Of a stretch of 64,000 bases of DNA, positions 21,946 to 33,301 are shown piece by piece. The stretch is from Ampelocalamus luodianensis (taxonomy: Eukaryota; Streptophyta; Magnoliopsida; Poales; Poaceae): contig CM070640.1 of the NCBI GenBank assembly GCA_036346255.1, forward strand, positions 36,141,238-36,205,237, written 5' to 3'. The position numbers were made by a program, and so were the translations under genes. The first letter of the stretch is position 1. Each line of letters begins with the position of its first letter. The notes below the pieces were generated by a model that did not search any database, was not told the DNA's origin, and saw only the letters and a list, made by a program, of their open reading frames with translations.

Positions 21946-22245
21946 TGTAACATCCCAAAAATCCAAGCTTTGGTTATTTGTATTATTAATAAAATGAGGA
22001 AGCATTTTGAGCATGTCTTTTAATTTTTCCATAAATCAATTATTGAATTTGCATACAAACAGCAGCTTGAAAAAAAAATCAAGCAAAATACAGAATACAT
22101 AAAATTTTGAAAAATTTCACATTAAAGTGCACTATGTTGGGAGCTTACACAAAAAGATTCATAATCTTTGGAACCCGTTTGTTATATTAAAAAATTCAGC
22201 AAATTCTCAGTCTTCTTGGAAAATTTCAAACCCAATTTGAATTTC
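21946..22245 (+). repeat. 5' fragment of a Gypsy LTR (LTR-E)
   Basis: It starts TGTAACATCCCAAAAATCCA and runs about 300 bp before a second LTR start (TGTAACATCCAAAAATTTGG) at 22246. The simplest reading is an LTR of this family interrupted near its 5' end by another. No target duplication could be proven. Confidence 0.55.
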
Positions 22246-25200
22246 TGTAACATCCAAAAATTTGGTCTGTTTTGAAGTTTTAAAAGTAAAAATAACCATT
22301 TGGATTTTTTTCTGCTAAAGTCAAAGCTTAATATGAATTTTCAATGTTCAAAAACAATTTAATATGAATAATGTCAACATCAACTATTGCCAAAATTACT
22401 TTATTTGGGTTCTAGGTGCTTGGATATATTTTCCAAAATTTTCTAGAATTTTCCGAGTGCATTTGCTATTTTCTAAGCTTTATTTGCCTTTTCTGCTTTT
22501 TTCTAAAAAGAAAAGCTATTAAAATCTTGGATTGTGGTTTGGGCTGAATTCCTTAATCTCAGCCCAGCTCCCCTCCGCTTTCGGCCCAGTCCTGCGTAGC
22601 CCATCTTCTCTCTCTCCCGCGCGCATCCGTGCTGTCCCACTCGTGAGTCCTCGCTAAGCTTTTTCCAGGGCGTTCGTCCCCGAGCCTCTGTCTCTGTTGT
22701 GTGGGCCCTGCGTGCCACATCATTGTCGTCTTCAATCCCGTCTCACACCCGGACTCATCCACCGCACCGCTTTGTTCGTCGTATCTGCTCTGGACTCTCT
22801 CAGACGAGGCTATAAAAGGGGATCGAGAGCCCTTGGCCTCTGCGTCCCATACCTAGCCGCCAAAGGCCGAGCGCGCAACCCTAGCCACCGAAAATCATCA
22901 AAGGAGCCAAGTCGCCGCCTCCAACTCTGATGAGCTTCTTCTCCGCAAATGAAGCCGCTCGTGCCTCACATCCGCCTCCTTCGAGTTCGCAAGGTTGAGA
23001 GCTACCTCCAGGTTGCCTTGTCTCTACCGGAGGATCACTAGAGATCAAATCTCGATGAGCCCAAGCTCTCATTGCCGCCAAAACCTCACCGTTGACCGCT
23101 CTGGTTGTCCTCGCGCACCCGTGAGCAGCTCTTTGAGATCCCTGTAACCTCCTCTTCACATTGGTACCATCCGCCGCCGGCGAGGAGCCGCCGTTCGCTG
23201 GATCCTTGGAACCCGAGCACCGCCCATCTCATTGTCGGCCATGTGCATTGCCAGCTCAGTCACCACCGCACCCTTTTCGCCCGTGTGTCACCTGGTCACC
23301 AGCCACATCAGCGCCCGAGTACCACCTCACGCCTAAACCCAGATCCAAACTCTAGTAGACCCAGTCCATGTGCACCGAGCCACTTACAAGTGGGTCCCAC
23401 ATGTCAGTTTGACTTCTTTGCGGCTGATTTCATTGCTGACATCAGCTGATGTCATAATTATCTTTTCCTTCAGAAAGATAATTCCAGTAAATTCATAAAT
23501 CTGATTTTCATCAATTTATATGATTTCAATTTTCCAGAACCCATATCTTTTGCATCCGAACTCCGATTGAGTCCATTCAAATTTCTAAATTCATATAAAT
23601 TTGAGATCTAATTATTTAAGATTTGTATTTAATATTTGGATTTTTTTTCTATCTATTATTTATTTGTTTGTTTTATTTGCTTGTTTGCGAGTAGGCATCG
23701 ATACTTCAGGAAGTTTTGAGCAAGGAGGAGTACACCAAGATCAAGATCAATCCCAGGATTTATTCCAAGGCAAGTCGTGGTCCTTTGATCATACTGAACC
23801 TATGATTTCAAAAGTATATTGTTGTCATGATATCTCCTTTGCTAGTTTGAATGCCATGAATCCTTTGTCACCTTAGCGTGGGTAATTTTAGTTGGACATA
23901 TTCGTATTACCAACATGGGTATCGTATTGATGCTTAGTCTTGCTTAGTTACGATGGGTTCATTATCATATGTGTCATAATGATTAATATTGATGTAATGA
24001 AATATGGAATCGTGGTGGTTAGCCACTCTTGTTAAAATTCGTGTACTATGATAGGGTATGTCATTGATATTAGTTAAACAAAATGGTTTTCGCTTGGGCG
24101 AGTGGATGGTGGATAGTGGGGTGTGGTTTAGCACATCATGGGTTTGTGGAAAGATCGCCTGTGTAACTTGTCAATAACTTAATCTTGTGCACCATTGAAC
24201 CGGGCCTTAACCGTACAACCACATGTCCTGTATGGGCGGGACTTGGCTAATTAATTAGCAATGTCTTAATTTCCATTCTGTCGTGGGAAGCGTGAGTTAT
24301 GGGAAATGTATACTCACAGTGACGCAAGAGGGGGGCCTGTCTGGTCGGAAAGACATTCAGTGTTGAAACCTTAGCGGCAGAACTATAGGTTAAGAAGGAG
24401 CTTTGTAAAAACCTTGTGATGATCACTTAGTCGCACGCCTATGGAAGCGCGAAATGCCTGACATTATAAGTTGATCTATCTCTTGTGGGTCAAGCTGTAC
24501 AACCTCTGCAGAGTGTAAAACTATTCGAATAGCCATGTCCATAGTTATGGATGTGTCTAGGGATTTCACACGGGAGATAGTTTCTTATAAAATGAGTCGG
24601 GTGTGAATGGGAAGTTCACTTGATGAATATAATGTTTGTTTGGTGAACAGGTAATTCACTTTGTGGTTTGTCTTGGGAAGTGGATGGGTAGTTCACTGGT
24701 TGTTTTAAAGAAATTATTTACTTTATGTATTTACTATTCTTTTTAATTATGCATTTTAATCTATTTATTGTATTTATTGTCAATGTTGCTTTATGCAAAA
24801 GAACTATACAACTAACCTTTGTTCAAGCCATGCATAATACTATTTTCATACATTTCTCCACGACTTGCTAAGTGCTTTATGTACTCACGGCTTCAATTTT
24901 TGTGATTCAGTTGAAGAGTATCAAGCTGGTCAAGAGTTCTTTCAGAAGGACTGTGAAGGTTTTGCGGATTAGGATGCGTTCTCCACTCGATTGCTTGTAG
25001 GCATGTTGATTGGCCATTTCAAGATTTTCGTTCCGCTGCAAGAGTTTATTTGTTTCTTTAGCCCTGCGTGGCAAGTTAAGTAAATGTTGACCATAAGGTC
25101 CAATTATTATTACTATTTGTTATTTTGAGATATTTTTAGTTAAATCGAATAAATGGATGGTATTTCATCATTGTTTCCTGTGTGAGCAAGCTAATGATCT

Positions 25201-25255
25201 GGGACTAGTTCATAATACACAGAGAGTTCTTGAGATGCATTTTTAGGTACCGACA
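22246..25255 (+). repeat. Gypsy 3-kb LTR (LTR-A)
   Basis: It starts TGTAACATCC and ends GGTACCGACA just before a PBS. It shares with LTR-C and the 26456-27277 fragment the block TTGTGAT.ATCACTTAGTCGCAC, TGTACAACCTCTGCAGAGTGT and ACTATTCGAATAGCC. A TATA box lies at 22811. Length (3010 bp) and termini match LTR-C (3159 bp), so they belong to one family, although the central parts differ. It contains no gene; several short frames in the GC-rich leader part are chance. Confidence 0.75.
22811..22818 (+). promoter_or_regulatory. TATA box of LTR-A
   Basis: TATAAAAGGG lies in a GC-rich context about 565 bp inside the LTR, followed by a CT-rich leader, the usual place for a plant LTR promoter. Confidence 0.65.
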
Positions 25256-25535
25256 GAGGTGGTATCAGATCCATATCGACTATAGAACGCAACCTTAGTT
25301 AGTATGGTCGTTTTAGCTAAAGGATTCAAATTTTATTTTCTAAATCAAATCAACTTAATTGGATTTAAGGGGTTGTTCTCTTCTCATCTATTCTGATTCT
25401 TTTCTCATATCAGTCTATTCTATCCTTGTCCAATTCTATTCTTTCTCATCTTGTGTTAGAGGTCTTGTCTCTTGTCCTTTCTGAATTTTGATTTGTAATC
25501 TTAATTTGACCTCCTTGTCCTGTTAATCTCTTTAG
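25256..25535 (+). other. PBS and leader downstream of LTR-A
   Basis: GAGGTGGTATCAGATCC begins one base after the LTR. TGGTATCAGA at 25260-25269 matches the initiator-Met PBS for ten bases. CATATCGACTATAG follows, a leader phrase shared with the sequences after 27277 and 41864. The rest is CT-rich leader. Confidence 0.75.
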
Positions 25536-25841
25536 ATGGTTCAGGTGTATCATGATCAAAGAGGAGATTGGCCTGGAGTTCTTCACTACTTGTTGCAAAG
25601 TTTGGGAACAAGCAGAGGTGCAACTTACTTCACCAAGGAAAAGAAAGTGAAGAGGCACAGAATTGGATTTGAGACAAGGGTGTATTTCATCGTAATTCTT
25701 GGAAGTCACATCTGTCATCATAGCTTTAAGTGCCACGACGAGCTTGAAGACATGTCAGCGATCAAAGTTGCCCAAAAAGCCATTCGAAGGATTCATAAGT
25801 TGCACCGAATCAGTTTGTACAAGTTGGTGATGAGGACATAA
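25536..25841 (+). CDS. Extra leader ORF (ORF0-like) of the 3-kb-LTR Gypsy family, about 101 aa
   Basis: This open frame of 101 codons starts about 280 bp after the PBS, where gag is expected only later. It begins MVQVYHDQRGDWPGVLHYLL, has a basic middle (KEKKVKRHRIGFETRVYFIV) and ends with a helical stretch ELEDMSAIKVAQKAIRRIHK. The beta-strand then Ala-rich-helix pattern is reminiscent of a double-stranded-RNA-binding fold, but key residues are not clearly there and I cannot assign a family. Similar small hypothetical proteins occur in rice, as far as I recall. No gag follows it here. The equivalent leader at 27504 keeps only an ATGGTCAACATG-like start, then breaks. Confidence 0.5.
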   Translation: MVQVYHDQRGDWPGVLHYLLQSLGTSRGATYFTKEKKVKRHRIGFETRVYFIVILGSHICHHSFKCHDELEDMSAIKVAQKAIRRIHKLHRISLYKLVMRT

Positions 25842-26455
25842 CCCATATATACACAATCAAATTTACTATGCTTGCAGTTCCAAATACAAGAGCTCGTACA
25901 CTTCACTTAAATTATCAGGTGAGCTCGTTTTTAGGAGTACCTTTATATTATATGAACTATATGATGCTACCTAATGATAAAAATGTATATTTGTGCAGCA
26001 CCACGTCACTTTGTGTTCAAGCCAAGCAAGAGTTTAAATTGGACACGTTCTAGAATCCAGTTCAGCCTCCGGAAACAGCCATAACTTCAAATGAGCATAA
26101 TTTTCACATACGGACTCTGTTTAATGTCCACGAGTACTTGATTGAAAGCTTATCTTGTTCTCTTTCCAATGGATCCATCCTCACCTTCAAATTCCTTCTA
26201 TACGCGTCGCAATCATCAAAAGAAGGTGTTGTGTCACCTGTTTAGGCCAAATTGGGCCTTGTAATGTTGGGTCCAAGGGAAGGTGCCACCCTAGGCGGCC
26301 CATACTGTTCGTGTAGCACTGTTCATGCATGAACAGTACCAAAAATAGTACCACCCCCTTAGAACTTAACTATGTGCTGCTCCTCGTCCCCTATTTAAGG
26401 AGGTCGCACCCCTCTAGTTTTCCTCGAATTTTGTTATGTCCGGTTCATATGCTTC
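25842..26455. other. Unassigned segment with an LTR-promoter look
   Basis: No gene. It contains CATAACTTCAAATGAGCATAA, a phrase type common in grass LTRs, then a GTTCATGCATGAACAGTAC palindrome at about 26320, and a TATA-like CCCCTATTTAAGGAGG at 26389-26404. It resembles the promoter part of another Gypsy LTR that was joined or inserted between the LTR-A leader and the LTR-B fragment. The boundaries are not clear. Confidence 0.4.
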
Positions 26456-27277
26456 TGTAGGTAGCATGATTACTTTGGGATAGCGCATTGTAAAGGCCTT
26501 GTGATAATCACCCAGTCGCACACCTACGGAAGTGTGTGACGCGAATATTATAAGTCAATTATCTCTTGTTTGTAAAGTCGTACAACCTTTGCAGAGTGTA
26601 AAACTATTCAAATAGCCGTGTCCATGGTCATGGACATGCTGAGCAAAGCCACTCAAAGTTAGACTTTGGTTTTTTATTTTTAAAGATTTTATCAAATGAT
26701 TTTGGATAGTTCATCTAATTGGGAAATTTGGGCAGGAATCCTTAGTGTAAGGGGGTTAATCCTTCACCAGAATTGAATCTTGTACTAACTCGACAGTTTA
26801 AAATCAAAGAATTTTAGATATCATATAACTACTTTGTAACTTAGTAAATGTATTTAAAATGCCAAACATTGCTTTTGCACAAATAACCATATAAGCGTTC
26901 CTTTGATATATCCTTGCATGCATTATAATCTGTTATTGGGTGTAACTTGCGGAGTACATTTTTGTACTCACCCTTGCTTAATAAAATATTGTTTAGAGGA
27001 GAAGGACTTCACTACTGGTGTGGATCTTGACGACTAGGCCGCTACCACAATCGATTGCCTTTGGTAGATTAGTTGGGCTCTACTACTTCTTCTTTGCCTT
27101 CCGTTGTGTTCTTTGTTGTTGGCTTGTAAGCCTTTCTTATAATAAACTCTGATGATTATTAATAAAGCTATGCGAATTATAGATGTTATCATATTTGTTT
27201 ACTCTACACTCATTACTGTTCCAGGGACTAGTGTAAAATACAAAGAGGATTTGGGGGTGCTACTCCCAGGTTCAACA
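26456..27277 (+). repeat. 3' part of a Gypsy LTR (LTR-B; possibly the rest of LTR-D)
   Basis: From about 26456 (ACTTTGGGATAGCGCATTG) it is collinear with 41050-41864 of LTR-C through CCCAGTCGCACACC, GTGTAACTTGC.GAGTACA, GGCCGCTACC and CAGGGACTAGTGTAAA, ending GGTTCAACA. It is directly followed by a PBS. Its first two thirds are missing here. Because LTR-D (9003-21945) stops shortly before the corresponding point, LTR-B may be the far end of the same LTR, split by insertions. Confidence 0.75.
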
Positions 27278-27871
27278 GAGATGGTATCCGAGCCATATCG
27301 ACTATAGGTCATGACCTAGTTAGAATGGATTTTAGTTGGAAAATTGCAAAACTTATTTTATATAAGAATAAAAATAAATTGTACTCTCATCTTTGGTCAG
27401 GTTTCTATCCTTACCTTCTTCATAGCAATTCTTTCTCACCTAATTCTCCCCTCACCATTTTACAATGTTAAATGGAACCTCTTTCCCTTGAAAAATTTCT
27501 ATAGATGGTCAACATGATCCTTACCATTACGTTCAAGACCACAAGACATGAAGCCATCAAGAAGATGTCGTAAAGTAATCTCTACCATTCAAGGACAACA
27601 TGCAAGATTCATCGAAGACCATGAGCAGAAGATGCGAATTTAACCAAGCCATATAGTCTAAGTTTGCCAAGATTCATTCTGTGTATTGAGTCATTTCACC
27701 AGCTTAAGAGTATCGATCGAGTAGAACGTTGTATAAAGTTATTAAAGTTATTTAAAGCTTTTTGAGTTGGTTGTTTTGTTTGGGGTGTTGTTTTACTCTA
27801 TCCCCCTTACTTCTCCTTCTTTGTCTCCCTAACCTTTGTCACCTCCCCTAACGCTTTGGATTAACTGACAG
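27278..27871 (+). other. PBS and gag leader of Gypsy-1
   Basis: The PBS is TGGTATCCGAGCC at 27282-27294 (one mismatch to the initiator-Met PBS), then CATATCGACTATAGG as after the other two LTR ends. The remainder is a CT-rich leader with a broken copy of the leader ORF (ATGGTCAACATG at 27504). It ends at the gag ATG. Confidence 0.75.
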
Positions 27872-28769
27872 ATGGTGAACACTCGTCGCTCTAGAAGTGG
27901 AACCAACCAAGACAACAATGTCCCTAGGAATGAAAGTACCCTAATTCCACCGCCACCACCACCAACCAATGGATCAGAATGGCCACAGATGATGGCCAAT
28001 CAAAACCATCTAATCGAACTACTTGCTCAATCCATCAACATTAACCAAACTCAACAAGCAGCTTTCCAAGCTCTACCTCCTCCTCCTTCGCAGTCCAGAT
28101 TGTTAGAGTTCATGAGGACACGCCCTCCTACATTCTCTAGTACCGCAGAACCTATGGATGCAGATGATTGGCTCCGCGCTATTGGAAAGACACTAGACAT
28201 CTCCTAGTGCAATGATCATGAGAGAGTTTTGTTTGCTTCTCACCAACTGAATGGACCTACTTCTGAATGGTGGGACAACTTCAGCGTTTCACATGCTAAT
28301 GCTCAAGCAGTCACTTGGAATGAGTTTATGAAAGATTTTCACCAAGAACATATTTGTTAGGCATGATCACTTTGAAGAAAAAGTAATTTCGTAAGTTACG
28401 CTAAGGAAGCCGCACAGTGAATGAATATATGCACAAGTTCAATCATCTAGTACGCTATGCACCAAAAGATGTTGCGATAGTTGAAGCCATGTAGGAGAGA
28501 TTCCTTGAAGGGCTCAATGACGAATTGTCCGTATAGATGATCGCCCAGGACTACCCTGATTTTCAGCAACTAGTCAACAAGTCAATCCATCGGGAAGGAA
28601 AGCTCCAGGAGATTGAGAACCGCAAGAGAAGAATGGCTACGCAAAGGTTCAACCCTGAAAGTTTACCTAGACCTAGAGGAACTCCACCACATCAAGTCAG
28701 ATTCCACCCAACAACTTCAACTGAAGCGCCAGCAATGAACAGTCCAGTCAACTTGGGGTCCTCCAATAC
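27872..28769 (+). pseudogene. Gypsy-1 gag, 5' part
   Basis: It begins MVNTRRSRSGTNQDNNVPRN, then a Pro run, QNHLIELLAQSI and RPPTFSSTAEPMDADDWLRAI, the retrotransposon gag capsid start. The frame stops at TAG (28205) where CAG is expected. After it the capsid continues with CNDHERVLFASHQLNGP, SEWWDNF and TWNEFMKDFHQEH, then a frameshift. It resumes with RTVNEYMHKFNHLVRYAP, ERFLEGLNDELSV and LVNKSIHREGKLQEIE. It is cut at 28769 by Gypsy-2 and resumes at 38356. It is dead, with at least three in-frame stops. Confidence 0.88.
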
Positions 28770-31048
28770 TGTAACACCCTGGCTATTCGAAAGCCAAGAT
28801 GTCACCTATTTATTCTAGCATTCTACACAATGCAGAATAATATGAAATAAGTATATCAACTAATGGCAGAATTAAAACAAACAGGACATGGTGAAGGTAT
28901 CCTTCCTTCACCTTCTAAGTTATTTATTACAGATCATCAATAAAGAAGGTTCACATGTAGTAATAAATCAACTTATTGTGGAGAAGGTATCCTTCCTTCA
29001 CCATTTAGAATTAATTATTACAGTTCATCAATAACGAATGTAAGATAGAACTAAATTTAATCTTGAACTTGAATAGGATGATGTGAATGAGTAGTGCGTG
29101 TCTACTCCCTCCCAAGTGAGCCAACATCAGGGATTACCTAAAATAAAAATAAAAAAACAATGCAAGAATGAGTCCATGACTCAGCAAGTACAGTAAAAAG
29201 GACAGAACACACATACGAACAAGACATCATCATTAAAGAATGCGAACATACATCGAAAGAAAACTTAGGAATGCATGACTGAACGAATGTAATCAGGATG
29301 GATCGCACACACGCTTATACCGGTATAGCTAGTGACACACCCGTCGGTGTTCACTTAAGCCCGCGCCTTAACAAAAGTGCGGGGATCCAAGTCCCGTATG
29401 AAGAACGTTTCATACAGGTGTCCGAATCTGCCCATATTGGAATTGATGGGTCTTACGTGCCTACACTGGAATTGATGGGTCTTTCTATCCACTCCCGTGG
29501 ACGGGACATGACAATGTCCAAATCTGCCCACATTGGAATGGTGGGACTTACAATCCACTCCCGTGGATAAAACAGGAATTATAGATGCATGATATGAATT
29601 TGAACAATGGAAAGTATTAACTCCTAGCACAGATTCAACATATCTGAAAAAACATCGACAGTTCATCATCTCTTGTAACACAAGATGTCACATCATATTC
29701 ATGTAAACATTCACAATCACAGCACGTAAAATCAACAAAGTACTTGCCTTCCGCGTTGCGACGCGTTAGCAGGCAACGATGGTGCTCCCAAACCCGTAGC
29801 CTCGCTGCCTAAACAATTCAATAAACGAAATAAGAACCACATGGTACGCGACATGAATTAATATTCTACACTACCCTCTTGATCACCCAAGTAATAGCCA
29901 TAAACCCAAATCAAAAAACAGCAAGACCACGGATCGCAACTGGGCAGCCGCACCATAATGACCATAGCTACTGACCCGGGACTCGAAACGAGGTGAATCC
30001 AGATCTTACATAAACTTAACAATCATACCTACAACATTCTAGTTGACGAGATAACCCAATTCGGCCAAATTATTATACTAACAGGTAATTGAAACAGCAG
30101 AACAGAATCTGTCCGAACAGTTAAGACAGCAATATTAAAACGTCCATAACTTTTATCTACAACTCCGAATTGAGCGTTCTTTAACAATCTGAAAAGGTTA
30201 TGAAATGATCTACAATAACCTAGTTAAGTGAAAACCCTGAATTGTCCCCTAACATAAACATATTTTAGGAGACAACTAGAAAGGCAGTTCTCGTCAGAAT
30301 TCTGGATAGCAGATACTAAATCTATCATAACTGTTGACTCGAAAGTCGGAATCAGGTGATCTTGGCAGCCACCAAAAGCTAAGAACAAGACTTACATATC
30401 TCCAGGAGATGAACATCTCAAATTCGGCCTCTAAAACCACGAAACAGACCGCACAACATACTGGACAGATTTAACTTTCTACTCGCAGCAATACGATCTA
30501 ATAAAAAATGAACCAAAACACCTCTACCACTAATCAATCTATGAGGATCAGCACTCGTTACCCTAGGAGATGCGCGAGACACCGATCCTTGCACGAAACA
30601 CCAATGGTCGACGGCCTCTGGGCTCTCCCTTGATTTGGCCGGCCGCACCAAGGGAGGAGGGAGAGGTTGCTGCCACCAATGGAGAGAGAAGGGCCGGCTG
30701 CCACCAATGGAGGAAGGAGATCACCTTGGGGGCTGCAGGGAGGTACGGCCAAGAGAGGAGGGGGAGAAAAAGTGGCGGCCAAGGGGGGAGGGAGAGGGGA
30801 AAAGGTGGCCGGCTAGGGTTAGGGGGGTGTGGGGGTGCATGGGCTTTAGGCCCATGGTGCCTCCCCCCTCTTGAGGAGGACCAGCCAGCCCACCTGGGCC
30901 ACAGCCCAGGCCCAGGTTGCCGTGAAAAACCAGTAACCCCCCTCTCTAAACAAGATTTGACGAAAAACAATCCCCCGAATAAAATTAATCGCTACCGATT
31001 AAATTATTTTATCCCGATAGTTGATCCTCACACTTTCGAAATATTACA
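28770..31048 (-). repeat. Gypsy-2 3' LTR (2279 bp)
   Basis: On the minus strand it starts TGTAATATTTCG and ends AGGGTGTTACA. It is preceded by a polypurine tract. It differs from the other LTR mostly by C-to-T or G-to-A changes (GAAAGCC vs GGAAGCC, TGTCACC vs TGCCACC) and a few indels, one in the GC-rich part near 30865. The open frames at 30418-31085 are also present in the other LTR and are not genes. Confidence 0.92.
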
Positions 31049-31067
31049 TTCTACCCCCCTTAACAGG
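31049..31067 (-). other. Gypsy-2 polypurine tract
   Basis: On the minus strand AAGGGGGGTAGAA abuts the 3' LTR start TGTAATATTTC. Confidence 0.85.
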
Positions 31068-31134
31068 ATTCGACCCCGAATCTAAACGCCGATCTACACG
31101 AAAGTAAATCGCAAATAGAACTTAACAACAGAGA

Positions 31135-32228
31135 TTACACACCTGCGGTGAACAAGTCTGGATAAAGCTCGCGCATGTGAGACTCGAGTTCCCAAGTGGC
31201 CTCTCGCTCCGACTGATGAGACCAAAGAATCTTGATATATTTCAGAGTCTTGTTTCTCAAAACCCGCTCTGACCTTTCCAGAATTTTAACTGGTCGGGAC
31301 TCAAAAGTAAGGTCCTGCTCAATGCTCAACGGCTCCAAAGGAATTGCATGCTCAGGGTCTAGTAAGAACTTTCTCAACATGGACACGTGAAACACATTGT
31401 GAACTACGCTCATGGATTCGGGAAGATCCAAGCGGTAAGCCAAATTTCCAACTCTTGCCACAATTGGAAACGGTACAATGTACCTCGGGCTAAGCTTCCC
31501 TTTGGTACCGAAACGTACTACGCCTTTGGTAGGCGATACTCTCAGAAGGACCTCGTCACCCACTTTGAATTCCAATTCTCGCCTCCTGACATCCGCGTAG
31601 CTCTTCGTCGGCTCTGAGCAGCTAACAAATTCCTTCTAACTTCTGCCACTCTAGACACAGTTTGCTGAACCCATTCTGGACCCAAAACTGCCCGCTCTCC
31701 CACTACATCCCAGCACAACGGGGATCTGCATTTTTGCCCATAAAGAACTTCAAAAGGTGCAGCTCGAATACTGGAGTGATAACTGTTATTATAAGCAAAC
31801 TCTGCCAAAGCTAGATGGTCTTCCCAACCTCCTTTCCAAGACATAACACAACATCTAAGCATATCCTCAAGCGTCTGAATGGTGCGCTCAGACTGACCAT
31901 CAGTTTGGGGATGAAACGCGGTACTAAGACAAAGTTGTGTGCCCAAAGCATTCTGCAAGCTCTCCCAAAACTTGGAGACAAACTTAGCATCTCGATCCAA
32001 ACAATCGTCTTGGCACCCGTGCAACCGCACTATCTCTCGCACATAAAGAGGAGCCAAATCACTAGCTGAATTAGTTGTACGAATAGGAATGAAATGTGCC
32101 AACTTACTAAACCGGTCCACTATGACCCAAATAGCATCCTTTCCGCGCTGCGTGCGGGGTAATCCAACTACAAAATCCATAGAGACGTCATCCCATGGCC
32201 ACACCGGAACCTCTAAAGGTTGCAACAA
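31135..32228 (-). pseudogene. Gypsy-2 integrase core, C-terminal domain and chromodomain
   Basis: The integrase core reads MLQPLEVPVWPWDDVSMDFV (first Asp), GCQDDCLDRDAKFVSKFWE (second Asp) and STAFHPQTDGQSERTIQTLE (Glu). Then come NNSYHSSIRAAPFEVLYGQK and the GPY/F-like VGDEVLLRVSPTKGVVRFG and LSPRYIVPF. The C-terminus (ILERSERVLRNKTLKYIKIL, then WSHQSEREATWELE) is a chromodomain of the type in Tekay/Del chromoviruses, thought to guide integration to heterochromatin. A frame change near 31560 separates core and C-terminal part, so the product would be broken. Confidence 0.9.
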
Positions 32229-32246
32229 CCCTGCTGGTCGCTATGC

Positions 32247-32429
32247 TCACCTTAACCACCGGCAAACTCCACAAGATGCCACATACTGAGCAATATCAAC
32301 TTTCATCCTTTTCCACCAGAAGCTCCTCTTCAAATCCTTGTACATCTTGGTCTCACCTGGATGTACATTATACGGGGTGCGGTGCGCTTCCTTTAGTATC
32401 TCATCCTTGACCTGTGCCTTCTGTGGCAC
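32247..32429 (-). pseudogene. Gypsy-2 integrase zinc-binding (H2C2) domain
   Basis: LKEAHRTPYNVHPGETKMYKDL followed by YVASCGVCRWLR carries the H-x-H and C-x-x-C residues of the integrase N-terminal domain. It is separated by stops or frame changes from RNase H upstream and from the integrase core downstream. Confidence 0.88.
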
Positions 32430-32447
32430 ACATAGTCGACCCTTAAA

Positions 32448-33257
32448 TCACAATGCACCTGATTCATCTATGCTGAAGTGGCCTTGCTTGCCCTCATCTA
32501 GGCGTTTCCTCACACGCTGAAACATCTGATCAAGCTGTTGTGCTTCCCGCACTCGATCTGGAACAGTTGACTCAAGAAGCAAACGGGTCTCCGATTGGGC
32601 GGTACCCGCGAAAAAAATAGAGATATCCATACGCTCTAAATCAGCAATGAGACAACTGAGAGTAGGAGGTGTCGCCTTGTGACTCAGGGCATCAGCTACA
32701 ACATTTGCCTTGCCCGGGTGATACTGAATGGTGAGATTATAGTCCTTTATCAACTCCAACCATCTCCTCTGCCTCAGGTTCAAATCTTTCTGAGTAAAGA
32801 TGTATTTCAGACTCTTGTGATCCGTGAATATATCACAACATTCGCCATACAAATAATGACGCCAAATCTTCAATGCAAGAATCACTGCGGCCAGCTCTAA
32901 ATCGTGAGTAGGATAATTCTATTCATGCTTTTTCAACTGTCTCGATGCATAGGAAATCACCTTGCCGTCTTGCATGAGCACACAACCAAGACCAACTCTG
33001 GACGCGTCTGAATAAATTGTGAAACGCTTCCCTGGCTCGGGAAAAGTAAGAATTAGAGCGGTCACCAGCTTATCCTTCAAAGTACAGAAACTGCGTTCGC
33101 ACGCCTCTGACCACTGAAACTTGATACCTTTCTGCGTCAACTGGGACAACGGTCTAGCAATGGTAGAGAAGCCCTCCACAAAACGCCGGTAATAACCAGC
33201 TAAACCCAGAAAACTCCTCACTTCCTTGACATTTGTTGGTCTCTTCCATTCTACCAC
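32448..33257 (-). pseudogene. Gypsy-2 RNase H
   Basis: The piece at 33257-32919 contains EVRSFLGLAGYYRRFVEGFS, FQWSEACERSFCTLKDKL and RFTIYSDASRVGLGCVLMQ, with the first catalytic Asp in SDAS. After a TAG at about 32919 (HE-stop-NYP), the piece at 32885-32448 has ALKIWRHYLYGE, FTDHKSLKYIFTQKDLNLRQ and YHPGKANVVADALSHK, with the remaining acidic residues. The single stop is the only obvious lesion. Confidence 0.9.
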
Positions 33258-33301
33258 GGTTGAGATCTTGCTGGGATCAACTGAAATGCCCTCCCGATTA
33301 A

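Noticed and set aside
30418..31085. Frames in the GC-rich part of the Gypsy-2 LTR (also 37740-38260)
   Set aside because: Present in both LTRs in all frames and within non-coding LTR leader. Not genes.
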